Shown here piece by piece: positions 1 through 12,600 of a DNA stretch of 64,000 nucleotides. Within the stretch, counting starts at the first letter, position 1. Every line of letters starts with the position of its first letter. The position numbers and the translations under genes were made by a program. A model generated the notes under the pieces. The model made no database searches. It had not been told where the DNA came from and saw only the letters and a program-made list of their open reading frames with translations. The stretch spans positions 62,001-126,000 of the forward strand of contig CAUJNA010000596.1 in assembly GCA_963377175.1 (NCBI GenBank), in the 5' to 3' direction. The stretch comes from Effrenium voratum. Its lineage: Eukaryota > Sar > Dinophyceae > Suessiales > Symbiodiniaceae.

Positions 1-182
1 TTTCTTGAACAGCGTTTCCTTTGTTTGGCTGGGCCCGAGCCACACACCTCATGGACCTGCAAGGGCGTTTGGCGGGGGGGGGGGGGTTAAAGGGCCCATG
101 TTCAGAGGAAGGCCGCGACGAAGTCACAGGGATGGTCCGCCTTGGTCATCCGGATTTCGGGTTGCACGGTCCAGCTTCTGAG

Positions 183-221
183 GGCGACGAGAAGCTTGCG
201 GAGCTGCTTTTGCGGTACCAG
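183..221 (+). CDS. Candidate exon upstream of DUF72 block
   Basis: Thirty-nine bases between an AG|G acceptor and a CAG|GC donor encode G-D-E-K-L-A-E-L-L-L-R-Y-Q with GC-rich third positions. In DUF72 proteins a helix of this type (leader, Leu-rich, ending in Tyr) comes just before the strand found at 4102. The phase does not join directly to that exon, so at least one more exon would lie between. Family membership is inference. Confidence 0.35.
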
Positions 222-477
222 GCCTGCAGCAGTGAAGCGGGTACGGGTTCCAACGGGTTCCACGGCTTGGCCCAAGTCGGATGTCAGCCCATGGCTCACT
301 CCCGGAGTTCCTGGTTTGGTACTTCTGGTGTTTGGGGCATTTAGCAAAAAACAAACTTGCATGGGCTTTGGGCAACCCACTCAGGAACTGAGATGATTAT
401 GGTTGCCATTTCCAGTTGGTTCTGTTCTGTTCATGATTGGTGGGGGGAGGCGCAAAGAACAAGGCATTAATTCCTTT

Positions 478-700
478 TTCCTTCCTTCCTTCCTTCCTTT
501 CTTCCTTCCTTCCTTCCTTCCTTCCTTCCTTCCTTCCTTCCTTCCTTCCTTCCTTCCTTCCTTCCTGCTTTCCTTCTTCCTTCCTTCTTCCTTCCTTCCT
601 GCTTTCCTTCTTCCTTCCTTCTTCCTTCCTCCTGCTTTCCTTCTTCCTTCCTTCTTCCTTCCTTCTTTCTTGCTTTCTGTTTTCCTTTCTTTCTGTCTCT
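478..700. repeat. CTTC/CTTT microsatellite
   Basis: About 220 bases of (CTTC)n, perfect at first and then broken by CTGCTTTC interruptions, decaying into CTTT and CTGT runs. It opens several long false reading frames on both strands (Phe/Leu/Pro-rich or Lys/Glu/Arg-rich). The flanking bases 222-477 and 701-1484 show nothing I can assign. Confidence 0.95.
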
Positions 701-1484
701 CTTTCTGTCTCTTTATCTGCCTCCTCTTTCCGTGTCTTTTTTATGTGGCCTTTGAACATGACGGAGGTTCTTCCAGGATTCCTAGGCGGACCCGAACCAA
801 AGATGGCACGTATAAATAGGAAACTGGCAGGATCCGTGCTATTGGATGGTTGAAGCATCGGGGCTGCTGCCTTCTCGCATGCCCCGGCTTAAGTGGTTAA
901 GCTGCTCGCAAGCAAGCTTAAGTTGCGGCAGTCGATTGGGATAGGACAACTTGCATGGAAGCTTGTGATTTTGGCCGGCCCCTGTCTGGAGCATAGTGAC
1001 AGTCCGTGCTGTTTTAAACAGGGGACAATCACATTGGTCCACATCCGGTTTGGGGACGACCCAACCTAGCTGGGGCAGAACCCATCAGAGCCGTCTGATT
1101 CGGTCGGCCTTGCCTCACATTGCGGGCGTGTAGGACATGTGCAAATGCAGGGAACATGTTTTGTCCATGTCTCCTTTTGGGCCATTCACAATTTGGTTTG
1201 CGGATCTTGGGTCATTCACATGTTTTTTCTTTTCGCAACCCACACGCGCATGCGCCACAACTCACGATTTGTGTGGGGCCGTGTCCGAAGAGGAAAACAT
1301 CACCATGGCCAATCGTTTGAGGGGCCAAGCTGGTTTTTCGAAGGATTGATATCTTGTCTTCACCCATCCTATCATCTCTCCGCAGGCAATGAGTTTTGTG
1401 CGCATGGAGTGGCTTGTGCGCAATGAGTGGTTTGTACTCCCCTTGTAACCCGAAGTTTTCTCGCTCTGCGCTTCTTAAGCCCCC

Positions 1485-1745
1485 CTGAAAACCCTTGTAA
1501 CCCCTGTTACACCCTTCAACCCACTTCAACCCCTACCCCTTAACCTTTGTACCCCCCCCCCCTGTCATACCCGCTCAACCCCCTTCAATCCCTACCCTCC
1601 CCCCTTAACCCTTGTATCCCCTTCAATTCCCTTCAACCCCCATGATCCCCATCCCCATCACCCCTATCACCCCATCATCCCCACCACCCATCACCCCCAT
1701 CACCCCCATGATCCCCATGATCCCCATCAAACCCATCAAACCCTG
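1485..1745. repeat. Degenerate C-rich minisatellite
   Basis: Imperfect units of roughly 9-15 bases built on CCC-TTGTA-ACCCC and CCC-TTCA-ACCCC, passing near 1620-1745 into nine-base CCCCATCAC/CCCCATGAT units. Strongly strand-asymmetric in C content. Confidence 0.8.
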
Positions 1746-1764
1746 CCGCATAGCCCCGATTCAC

Positions 1765-1884
1765 CTCGAAACTCGTGCCCTGACCCCCGAGGAGGCAGTG
1801 GAGCGCCCGCTGCAGGCCTTCTCCCAGCACCTGAAGCCCGCGCTCGCGCGACGGGCGCGGGCTCCGCTTCGTCTGGGCGGAGGG
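1765..1884 (+). CDS. Candidate exon, GC-rich island
   Basis: An open, GC-rich island whose + frame reads L-T-P-E-E-A-V-E-R-P-L-Q-A-F-S-Q-H-L-K. An AG|G acceptor with GC donors lies inside (GAG|GAG near 1792 and CAG|GC near 1815). The composition is like the confirmed exons and unlike the filler around it. I cannot place it in a family; it could belong to the 5' part of the DUF72 gene or to another gene. The stretch 1885-3080 otherwise holds only a small GC-rich island near 2562-2650, open in two frames. Confidence 0.3.
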
Positions 1885-3082
1885 TTGGTTGGGGTGGGCG
1901 GATGGCTTTTGTCTTTTGGGGGGGTCCAGCCCCTGGCTTTTTGGAAACGAATCGAAGCTAAGAGCTAATACCTCAGCCCCTCTTGTGCCCTTTGATTCTT
2001 GGCGGTTGAGGGGGTTGTGCAGGCCAACCTGGTCTGGGTTTGGTAATGCAGGAAGCGAGGGACAGGGATAGCAAACAGAGCAATGAAACGAGCAATCAAA
2101 CAAGCAAAGACCACAAAACGTCCTGAGTTTAGTTTGATTCTGTCTGTCGGTTTCTCTGGGCTTAGGCATCCATGAGAGGTGCCCGGCTAGCCTGAGGTAA
2201 GCTTTCTCCGAGCGAGCTCTCCTGTTTTGAGCCGGGCCCCGAGGCTCTTCCTTCGTTCCGGTTGGACTTTCCTAAGAGACCTAAGCCAAATGAGGGGTCT
2301 GCAATCAAGAGCCGAGCGGGCTTTGCGACCTCATGAAGGTTGGGGGTCCTGGTCCTCGTGGTGGCCAAGTTTGCAGCCCGTGTGTTATTGAGCTGTTTGG
2401 TCGTCCAGGCAAGTTAGCTCCATGTTAACTGTCAAAAGGAGGCTCAGCTCAGTTCGGCCAGCCCAAGAGAATAGCCACCTATAGGTTCCGACCCACGAAC
2501 GACTTGTGGTTGAGTCCTTTTAGCGGGACTTAGTTAGTGGTCACAGCCTCTTGCCACTGAAGACGCTGACGCTTCCGCGTCGGGTGCTGCGGGCAGCCCG
2601 GGGCGCTCTGCAGCTCTGACATGGCGGCTGGCTCACGCACCTGACAAGGGCCAGCCCTTGATCTTCAGCAGCCAGCCTTGTTTTTGTGTAGAGTAGTTGC
2701 TTTGTTGAGGCAACATTCCACCTGAAATTGCTTCAAGTCAAGGTAGGAGGGATTGCTGCAATCTGCAAACGTCCAGTTTGGTCATCAAATAGCGCGCACC
2801 ACTTCTCGATGCTTTGTTGTCACTGGACCTTTTTGTGCAGCGATTTCTTGCAACCTGGAACCAAAACCAATTGGGTATCGCAGAAAGGCTTGTTTTCCAA
2901 CACCGTAGAGGGGGGGATCCCTGTTCATGTGTTTCAATACACCCCAAAGTTGCTTGTCAGCTTGGATTCTTTGGAAACTAGGGGGGGATTTCCTATTTGT
3001 TGGGGCGCAAGGCCCGCTGAACTCGGCGCTCCGCGCCAGCTCAACCCCAGGGGCATCGAACATCCAAAAAGAGACAATCTAA

Positions 3083-3155
3083 AGAGGACCACCTTTGCTT
3101 CTCAACGCGGGATTTCCGCTTGCCCCGCACGAAGGTCTTCGCCCCGAGGACATGG
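3083..3155 (+). CDS. Candidate exon, two competing frames
   Basis: GC-rich island with an AG|GACC acceptor. One frame reads D-H-L-C-F-S-T-R-D-F-R-L-P-R-T-K, the other L-N-A-G-F-P-L-A-P-H-E-G-L-R-P-E-D-M. Both have coding-like third positions, so the frame is undecided. Position just before the DUF72 block suggests a 5' exon, but no homology is recognised. Between 3156 and 4101 nothing is seen. Confidence 0.25.
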
Positions 3156-4101
3156 TTTTGGTTTCCCTGTCTGTAGTGGGCTACATAGGGGTTGGAACTC
3201 ATATGTATCCTATTTGGGGCATTTGTTGCTCCTGCAAGGTGCCCTGGTTCTCAGAAGTGCAAAATGGGGAGGGGGGGGGTTGGATCCTGCCTTTGTGCCA
3301 GATCCATGTGGGGACCATGGACTACATGGGCGGATCCCACGAATCCTACCGCCGCACGTGGGAAGGCCAAGTTGGTGGGGATAACCCAACAAACCCACCA
3401 GAGAGACGGCCCCAACTTTCCCGGGTCGAGGCAAATTCGATCGGGTTCCAATGAGATGATGTTCTCTTGTCGTTCACGTAAGAACAATCTTAATTGGGTG
3501 TTTGGACCAATCCTGGAGGCTAGCACGAGACACCCCCCGACCCAAAAGAACATTGGGAAAGACCAGCATTCGACCGGGCCTGGAGTGGGGCTTTCTCCCC
3601 CAAATGCAGCTTTCTCTGCATGGAAAGACTAGTCACTATATGTTGGGTTCATGTAATGTTGATGTGACGGCAGTTTCGATCGAGTCAAGATAGACGGAAG
3701 AGCACGTACAGGTCGGAAGCGACACGACTGGGAAGAATCCCAGTCTTCATTGCTCTTTAGTAGGGTATTCTGTGTAGTTTCAGCTTTGCCACTGTACAAT
3801 GTGAGTTCTCTTTCCTTCGAGCGCACTTTATGTGGGTTTTGCGACTTTTCCGAGTTTCTGCACAGGGGATTTTGCTTGGCACCCCATTTCCAGTGGGCTT
3901 GTCTCTTGACTCAGGCCGTTTACCACAAAGGGGTTGGTTGATCAGGCCCCAAAATAGCCATGGGTAACTTTTCCCATTTCGTGGTGAAAGTCATCTTTTT
4001 GGTGTCCGCAATGATCACCCCATGTGAAGGACCTTTGGATCAACCCCCTACCCAGATGTTCATTTGGTCTTCGGTGAAGATGCCCTTGGAGCGCGGCCAA
4101 G

Positions 4102-4141
4102 GTTCGAGTTCATAGAAATGACCAACACCTGGTTCGACTTG
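4102..4141 (+). CDS. DUF72 exon: E-x-N strand
   Basis: Acceptor CCAAG|G, then F-E-F-I-E-M-T-N-T-W-F-D-L, matching the family's F-x-x-V-E-x-N-x-T-F-Y strand near the N-terminus. GA donor at 4142. The following intron, 4142-6417, has no repeat or second gene that I recognise beyond a T tract near 5527. Confidence 0.8.
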
Positions 4142-7100
4142 GACTCGCCCACCCGGGCCACTCGGCGTGCAGACGTGCACTGGCCAGTCGGATCTACGGC
4201 AAGGGCTCCTCGTTTGACAGCGACTTGTTTTGATTCACTGCCCTGAAGTGGGCACCTATTGGTGCTTGGGCGCCCATGCGGTTCATGTGAGGGGGACCCA
4301 TAATTCCCGCCAAAAGCGTCCCCGATGTTCCCACACCTCCTGGAATCAACAAAGTTGTCCTTGGGTCATATCAAAGATGTTTGTCCCCACTTGACCAGAC
4401 GTGCACCAAAACAAACAGCGGTCCTTACCAAAACTGGAAACATGATAGGGACGACGATCCAATTTGTTTCCCCAGCCCGTTGTTCGGACCCTTTCGGTTT
4501 CCGTGCTCAGGAGATTAGCTCTCTCTACAGGCGCGAAGCGTTTCCAGAGGTCGGCCCATCTTAATAAAGGAATGCAGTGGAACGCGCGAATACCTGGGGT
4601 TAAAAAGGAGCGATTAGCTCGCGAGGAATCTTGAACCGTCCCTTACTTTACAACTCTTGTTGCAGAGTTGTCAGTCAGACTTTTCTGAGAAGCATGATGC
4701 GTGGACATTTCTCCAGGCGAGTGATGAGGGATATCCATTGCGACACTTTGCACTACCGGCTTTGAAGAGGGTCGGCATTGGGAATTTCGCTTTTTAATTT
4801 GGGTGCTTACGGCATTTGTTTTAGGGGCACCCCATGGATTCCAGAAGCCGTAGGCCGAAGGTTTGTGATGGGGCCATGTAGGGTATGGACCAGAATCAAA
4901 CAGCTCTTTCAGCCTTCCTTTGGTTACATCTTGTTTTTTGTCAAACAACCCGCTTGGCTAGCGTGGCCTTCGGGGCCAGGTCAATGTTGAGGGAAGGTTC
5001 TGACCCTGCATCGGAATGATCTGGGCGAATGTGGACGTACAAAGAGTAAGGCCAGAAAGAGCATCACAAGGTACAGTGTGGGGGCGAACTTCAGCCAGGA
5101 ATCGGACCGCAGGTTTTAGTTCTTCGGCCTATTTACCAGGGCTATTTTTGATCCACAGCCACAGCCACCAAACTCGAAGGATGAACTGCGGTAAGTTGCC
5201 GGGTTCCCTGATTCCCCTTGCAATATTTCGGGCAACAGGGAACAGGGATTCTCCGTTGTTGTTTTTTTGCCTGTTTTGCAAGTAAGGTAGGCGAGTTGCT
5301 GATCCATTCCATGTGTGACTTGGCTTTGGGCACTGGATCTCTCAGAATGAGTCCATCCGAAAGTTCCTTCCAGACCCCTTTTCTTTGGTAGGGGGCCCTT
5401 CCGCGGGTTTTTCCCGAAAAGACCCGAGAAGCTTTCGGACCTCCGGAAACTCGCCTGGCGCTTTGGGGCTCCGAAGCGGCTTTTTTCGGGTATAAGGGTC
5501 CCTTTCTCGCCCGTTTTGCGGGCGCTTTTTTTTTTTGTTCAACCCTGCTTTCTCAGATATTCCTTTCCCAGAAGACTGCGATGGACGGCTCCCTAGCAGG
5601 CCGTCGTAGTGGTTTGCCAGCCCTGCCGTACTCCGTGCAAGTTTTGCTCTACCCTGTTTGATGGGCACATACTCCCAACCAGGGTTCCAGTTTTTGCTTA
5701 CCGCCTTTTGGTAACCAAAATTCCGGAACCCAGGTCTGAAGGTTTTCAGAAGTGTCTGGAGGGAGGACCCAAGTGGTTTGGTTCGGCCTGCAGGGACAAG
5801 CTGAGTTGCTCCTACAAGCCTCCGGCCGTGTACCAGGCTGGTTTGAGGGACGTGAACACTTGACGGCTCTCGTGCCGGATATGTTTTTTGTGTTTGCCTT
5901 TTCGGCTTTGTTCTTTGTGTTAGTGGCTGCAAAGCGCTCTGTTGTTTTGTTAGCGGCTGCAAGGAGCAAAGTGCGTTCGCTGCAATGTCCTGGGCTGGGA
6001 AGCCTCGCCAGGTTTCGTCATGTCAGGCAAATTGCACTTCCTCGGATGAGAGCTGACGGGTGAGGACCAATTTTGCGTTCAGCGGACAAGGTGACTCTTC
6101 AGTGTCAGCCGGCTTCCATGGTGCTCCAGGTTTCCTCGGCGGACAGACGTTCAAGCCACACAGTTGAGTTCCAGCAGGGGTTGATTTCGGTTTTTCAATC
6201 ATCCTTTTCGAGCCCAAGCCGGCTTGGGCTGGTCGACTAATCAGAAGTTTGGCAGATTCCAGGAATTGGGTGCGTTCACCAGGGCCGTGCCTTCTGCAAT
6301 AGCAACAGTTTGGGCGCAGTCAACTAGGAATCGTGCAGTATTCCGGACCAAAAGCCCAAAGCCTTCCCAAATTGGTCGGTGCAATTTGCCCCCCGATTTC
6401 TCGAGAGAGATCTCGAGGCACTGGCGGAGAGGGCCGTGGACAAGCGCGACTCCTTCCGAATGGTGGTGAAGGCCCTGCGACTTCGAGACCTGGCATCCGT
6501 TTTGTACCAATGCTTCTTTGGGATTCGGAGTGTCAAATCCTTTATGGAAGCTTTCTCACCAAACATCATGTGATGGGTAAAGGCCGCTCCATATGCAAAG
6601 GGAATCCTACCTGAACAGGGGGGGGGGGGGCTGAATGTCTTGAGTTGTGCGAAATCGCGTGGCTTTTTGTGGGCGGTCACCGGAGTGGCAGATGAAGGAC
6701 AGGCAGAGCGGATATCCGCCTCATTGAATTCTTGATGGCATGGATTTTGGGTCTTATTAAGTCCTAGGTTTTGATTGCTCCCCTTTGAAGTTTCCTCAAG
6801 CCAAGCCTTCCGGTCGAAAGCGTGCCATTTAGGGTTCTCGCCCTTTGGTTTTTACCAAGGCCATGAATTGATATGTTGCAAGGATTTTGTTTTTCCTGAC
6901 GGGTTTCCTTCGGATGTACCGTTGGTATGGTTTTCGAACGTGCTCTTTGCTTGTAAAGGCCGTTCCCGTGACAAATCATAACGAGCTCCCTCAGGGGTAT
7001 GAGGGATTCCGTGAAGGTCTCTTGAGGGGTCAGCCAAGGTTGGTGAACTACAGTAGTTCGTGCAGATTCTTGTGGCCTCTCTGGCACCTGACAGAGGGTC

Positions 7101-9591
7101 CTTTGAGGAATGTTTGTGTATGTGTATGAGTGTAAAGGTGTGTATATATGTATATATGCTTTGCACATCTGCAGACGTCTTTACGTCTATGTCTACATGT
7201 CTATATATCGATAGGCCCATATTTCAAAATGTGTGTATGTGTGCATGTGTATATGTGTGTGACTTTGGGGTCCTGGATTCCCATTGCGGACCTGCAACGC
7301 AAGCGGCCTCCCCGTTGTCCGAAGGTGAGTTGCGTGGCCACGCATATCCTGAAGCTGCAGAACGTCACGGCGGGGGGGTGGACAGAATGGAGAGGGGTGT
7401 TTCAAATAGGAGTTCATTCATGGATGTGAGTGATGATTGGTTGCGTCATGCCCAGACACCCCCCTTCTGTTGGGGAAGAGAATGGAACATGTGGGTGTCT
7501 AAATGTCCAATGTAGGTTTCCTCGCCACATCTCCGGAATCACCCCGTGGGGATCGGTCCATTTAAGCGGTGTTTCTCGCATGCAGACCCTTCCCCTGAAG
7601 AAAAAGGAAAGAAACGGGGGCCAACAAGTGCACTCTTCCTTCCGACTGCTGAACGCTTTGGTGTCTTTGCCCAACTACTCGCTCCTTCAGTTCCTGACCA
7701 TTTTATTGACGAGCATGAAGTTTTGGGACGTTGGCCACTTCGGAAGTGAGCGGGTGGTTCGGAGGTTTCTCCAAGTTCCGGGGAGGGGGCCGGCAAGGAC
7801 TGGTGGCCGAAGCTCTGGCAGGCGCGATATTGGGATCAGAGCTCGGGTTGGCTCGGTGAGGAAATGTCGGGGGTGGTTTGGGATGGAAACAGATTCACAA
7901 AGGGGAAGGAAATAGGTGGCAGAAGGGGTAGGACAATTCTTTGGCCGTTGGACATTGGATGCAGCAAAGGGGCAGTGGTTGAATTAGTTGGCTGTGCAGG
8001 TGGTGTATAATTTGTCTGTGTACCGCAAGGGTTTCGACTGTGTTTTTGATATGGGGGTCCTTGGAGGTTGTGTTAAGGAGCCAACTATGAGGCCGGTTAA
8101 AGGGTTCTCCATTGGAGGGGCCCTTCTACGTGTGATTGGGTTTCGGGGTCACGAAGCCAAGTGGTTTGGGCATGGTTTGGGGAGAATGGCTTAGGAATTC
8201 TGGTCTGGAGATGGTTTGGGCAGTGGTCTATACATAGGGAAAGGTCAGCGTGCTCCTCGGCATGGCTGGTTATCTTTACAGGTGATTGATGATTTGCTGG
8301 CGGGTGAAGACCAGACCGCCTCAGTTGAGTCAATGCGTGTGTGTGTGTGTGTGTGAGAGTGTGTGAGTGTGTGTGTGTGCGCGCCCACCGAACCGTTCCC
8401 TCGGTCTACTAAACAACAAAATGGAGTTCTTCACCAGGAAGTCTTTCACAATGGGGTCCAGGCAACTTGAGTTTGCTTCTTCGGGGAGTTCTCTCCATGT
8501 ACAAAGGCTTTTTTGATGTTTATAAAGATTCCTGACTTGACGACCCCTCCAAACATGGTGATGCAACCATTTGGTTTGGGTGCCATTTGGGTGACCGGCT
8601 GTCGACAATCTCCCCTAGGATGGCAGAGCCTATAGGAATGAAGGCAAAACGTCGGTATTTCAATTCTTGACAGTGTGCTCCCTTCCTTTCAGTCAGTTGT
8701 ACACTCCAAGAATAAGGTTCGTAAACAACTCTTGTTCTGACTTGCTGGAATTCCTTTCTCCTTTCTTCCAACCTGCAGAACATAAGCTTTTGCTTTCCAA
8801 CCCACCATCCAAACCCACCCTAAACCCACCCTCAACAAGCCCCAACACAAACCCAAATCCCACCCACACAAGACCCTAAACAAACCCACCGGCCCTATCC
8901 CTATATCCGCCCTAAACCAGCCCGAAACCAATCCGAAGCTCACCGACCAACCCTAAACCGAGGCTATACCCAGCCTGAACCCAAACCTCAACCCACAACA
9001 GAAGAGGGCAAATAGGCAAGTGCCACCCCACCCCCACCCATCCCTTCAGGAGAAGTACTGCCACCTGTCGGCGGCCACCGTGGCCTTCCTTTGGCAGCAG
9101 GGGCCTCCAAGTTTCCAGTCCCATACTATGGAGGAAGCTGAGTCCAAAAGAAAAAGATACCCAGCGATTGGGCCCAAAGGTCCTTTACCTGAATGCTTGA
9201 TGGTTTTCTCGGATCTCCTTCCACTCGGGGGGGGAGTCCTTGACCCGGCGCCAACTGAAGGCTGGGGTTGGGCAAGACGGGGGTTTTCGCCCACCACCTC
9301 TTTCTCAGGTGCCCAAATGGGGTTGAAAGAATATGTGTTTACACTCGCAGGCGCCAGAGTGTCGTAGTGTCGAGCCCTGATTCACTCCGAGTCCTTGAAG
9401 TTGCACCCCTCACAGTTTTGGTGTTGGGAAGAGAAGTTGTTTCCCGCTTAGGACGCGCGCGTAAGGGTGTTCCCTTTTTGGTGGGATGTGTGATTCCACC
9501 TCGGCACGCCAGGCGCAAGCAACAAGGGGCGCCACACCAGGTGGGTTGAAGGGATCTGTGGAAATACGGGGCCCAGTAAGGAGAAACAGGT

Positions 9592-9649
<58 letters not shown>

Positions 9650-12600
9650 CACTAAGTGGCCCCAACTCACTCTGAGTGGGAAGCCGGCCACATGCTCGCA
9701 GTGACTTCGTGTTGGTCTCACGCTTTCGTCGATTCAGGACCAACGTTTACCGGGTCCTGCTATTTTTTGTTGTGTGCTTGTTTCGTTTCAGCTGTTGCTG
9801 GAATGTTCAGATGGCTTTTGACACTCAACTAGAATGCAGTTGATATTCAAAGGGAAATGAAAGGAAGAACCCTGTTTTGGGGGGGCTCCCATGTTGCGTG
9901 GGTATGCAAAACAACCAACTGACGTTCCAAGTCCGGTGGGCCGCGAAGATTTGGGGTGCCTTTTTGTTGGTGTTTTTTGGTCAAGATAATCCCCTCAAAA
10001 AAAGCACACCCCTCTGGAGGTCTCAAAGGTCTAGGCGAACTCACCTTACACCCTTAGGATTTCAACGGCATCTTTCAAAGACGCAGCCAACAGACTGGGA
10101 TTTCGCGGTTAATCTGCAGCCAAAAGCTGCGCTAAGTGAAGGCCGCAGGATCTAGGCGGTGGGGGCTCGCTTCGAGCAGGGGCGGCCGAGGCGAATGTAC
10201 GGAGGACAAGAATTGGTTATGGGGGAGCTAAACCAATTCCTGATACCCAAAAGCCAATCGGGTTTATGGGTCAACTTGATACCCTCAACTCATAAAAGCC
10301 AAGGCTTTTTCCCTGATACCCAAGTTGAGTCAACCAAAAGCGCAGACCCACCAGGCCCTTGTACCGCCGTAGCACCACGCCCTCGAGCTCGAGGTTCCCC
10401 CCCAGCTTCGTGTACAGCGACGAGCTGGTGCGGCGGCGCCGGCCTTGGTGCCGAGTCCACTACGACCAACTGAAAAAAAACATAAATGAAAACAAATGAG
10501 CATAAATTAACACACATGAACTAAGATAAACAAAAGAGTAAGTAAATTCGTGTGAAATTGTAGAAAGCTGTTCTTGCCTTCAGGGTAGTTGGTGAGTGGT
10601 GGAAGCACTCAGTCAGATTCGGCCCACGATGTTGGCTCTCTTTCTCCAGTTGGTCAGTTCTTGTTTGGACTCTCGTGCCCCGAAAAAGACTTCAGGCGGA
10701 AAAAGCAGCTTCGGCCAACAGGGGCTTGGGTGGTCGAGCCCACTTCCATGCCGTGCGGTTTAGCGGTCTCCTTTCGAGACATGGACGCCAACAATGGCTG
10801 TGCCAACCTTCACCAAGCCATGCTGGGAGTGCATTGTCCCGAGTCTCTGTGGCTTAATGCTTCCTTTCCCGCTGCATCAACATGTCTAGGCCTAGGTTTT
10901 GTTCGCACCTGTATGTTTTGCTCTGGGCGTCTGCTACCATTTGGGGGCCTCAGCTTTGAGAGCGGCACATTTAGAAAGCAAACGGGGGAGACGAGTACCT
11001 GAGGTTGGGGCTGAAGAAATTGTGGTCCATTGATTTGGGGACAAAGGGGAGCTGAACTGGTTTGTTTTGGTTTGGGAGCGACCGATTTTGGTTTGCCCCG
11101 GGTATGGAATTCTTTTGGGGATGCCTTGTTGGTGACCTATTCTTCGCCCAGGATGGCCCCAACATGGCCACGGGTCCAGTGAACGACCCGTTGACTGCAC
11201 CATTTAATGAACATCTGGCGCAATTAAATTGCGACCCTTGCTTGGTCCGGCGACGCAATTTGTCGCATGTGTCTTGATTCCCAAGATAATCAGATAGGTC
11301 CCCCCCGAAGAGGCCAGAAGGCTTGCTTCCTGGTTGATGCAATTGAAGAAGTGACGAAGTCAGGGCGGTTGTCACAACCCTGAATGTGCGTTCTTCCCTT
11401 GTACGGTGGATCAAATCCAACATCAGGTGAAATGGGGCAGGGGTCGCTCTATTTCCCTTTCCTGTGCAAACATCATCTTTTTTCCTGCATGTGTTGGTTC
11501 ATTTGGGGAGGAATGGGGCGGACAGAACCTCAATCCTTGCTGACCCCCATGGCTCCTTTGGGTGCTTCCAGAAACATTGCTTGGACCCTTGTAAATGGTT
11601 CGTCTTTCGCCTTCCCCTTGAACACCATTGAGTAAGTCATTTGGGGTTGTCTCCACATGGGGAATTCCCAACAATGGTTGTTTCCCTCTGCTTCCTCTTT
11701 GAAGCAACCTGGGAAGGGGTACCCTCAAACAGAAACACACCCACCACCCACTCATCCGGCCGAATCCCCCCCTCCAGTTGGTACTTCCGTCCAGGTTTGA
11801 GCGGCTCATCGAGTACCTGAACTCCCCTGCCAGTGGCGTGCAAGAGGTGGGACCTTTCGAGTCATGAGTCTTTGCCGGGGTTCGTTTATACATTTCCCCC
11901 TCTTTCCCCTGGGTTGGTAAAAGGCAAAGAAACATATTATAAACAGGGACCCCTCGTGAAATTGCAACAGTGGGCCTACTTGTCTCTTTGAAGTAGGCCC
12001 ACCAACTCGACCCCTTCGAACAAAGGCTCCGCCCTTCGTTTTGCTTTCCCTTCCGAGGTTAGCATTCTTCAACAGTCCCGGCCTGGTTGTGCAGGCTTGC
12101 CCGTGAGCAAACAGATGATCAAAGCTCGAAATTCGCCGGTTGCTTCTTGTTGCAGCATCTTGTTGCAGCATCTTGTTGTGGTTCGGGGTTGTGAAACCAC
12201 GCTGTAGCTTGCCTGTAGCCACTCTTGCAAGTATGGGTGTACCTCCAAAAAACGCATGTAAATACGGGTTTGCCTAAAAACAACTCTTGTGACTATGGCT
12301 TCACTTGCAAAAAGTCTTCTTAATATGGGTTTGGCTCCAAAACAACTCTTGGTAAAATGGATATTGCCTACACAACCCAAACGGGTTGTGGCTTCCCCTG
12401 GCAGTTTCTCCGCATCGATGGCATGGATCGCATTCGACCCTCGAGCCCTCGATCCAGGCGCGGCACATTGTGGACTTCCGCGATGGCTCGTGGTACCGGG
12501 AGGATGTCTACGACTTCTTGAGGCGCTGGGGGTGGGAGGGTTGGGGAGGGTTGGTTGGTCAATTTGTGTTGAACTGTTTTACTCCAATGGGGGAGCTGCT

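Larger units (their letters stand above)
7370..9049 (+). other. DUF72 intron with two repeat blocks
   Basis: Begins GC and ends CTTCAG before a G. It holds a GT microsatellite (8335-8383) and a degenerate CCCTAAAC-type block (8795-9010). The coding-like stretch near 7650-7745 was considered but does not fit between the two flanking exons, which join in phase without it. Confidence 0.7.

Noticed and set aside
397..858. Lys/Glu/Arg-rich and Phe/Leu/Pro-rich frames near 0.4-0.85 kb
   Set aside because: Read out of the CTTC microsatellite.
9339..9743. Frames with poly-Met or poly-His
   Set aside because: Generated by the (ATC)18 run in a DUF72 intron.
10340..10470. Minus-strand exon suggested by a pyrimidine tract and CAG near 10470
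   Set aside because: The + frame supplies F-P-P-S-F exactly where the DUF72 protein requires it and in the correct phase.
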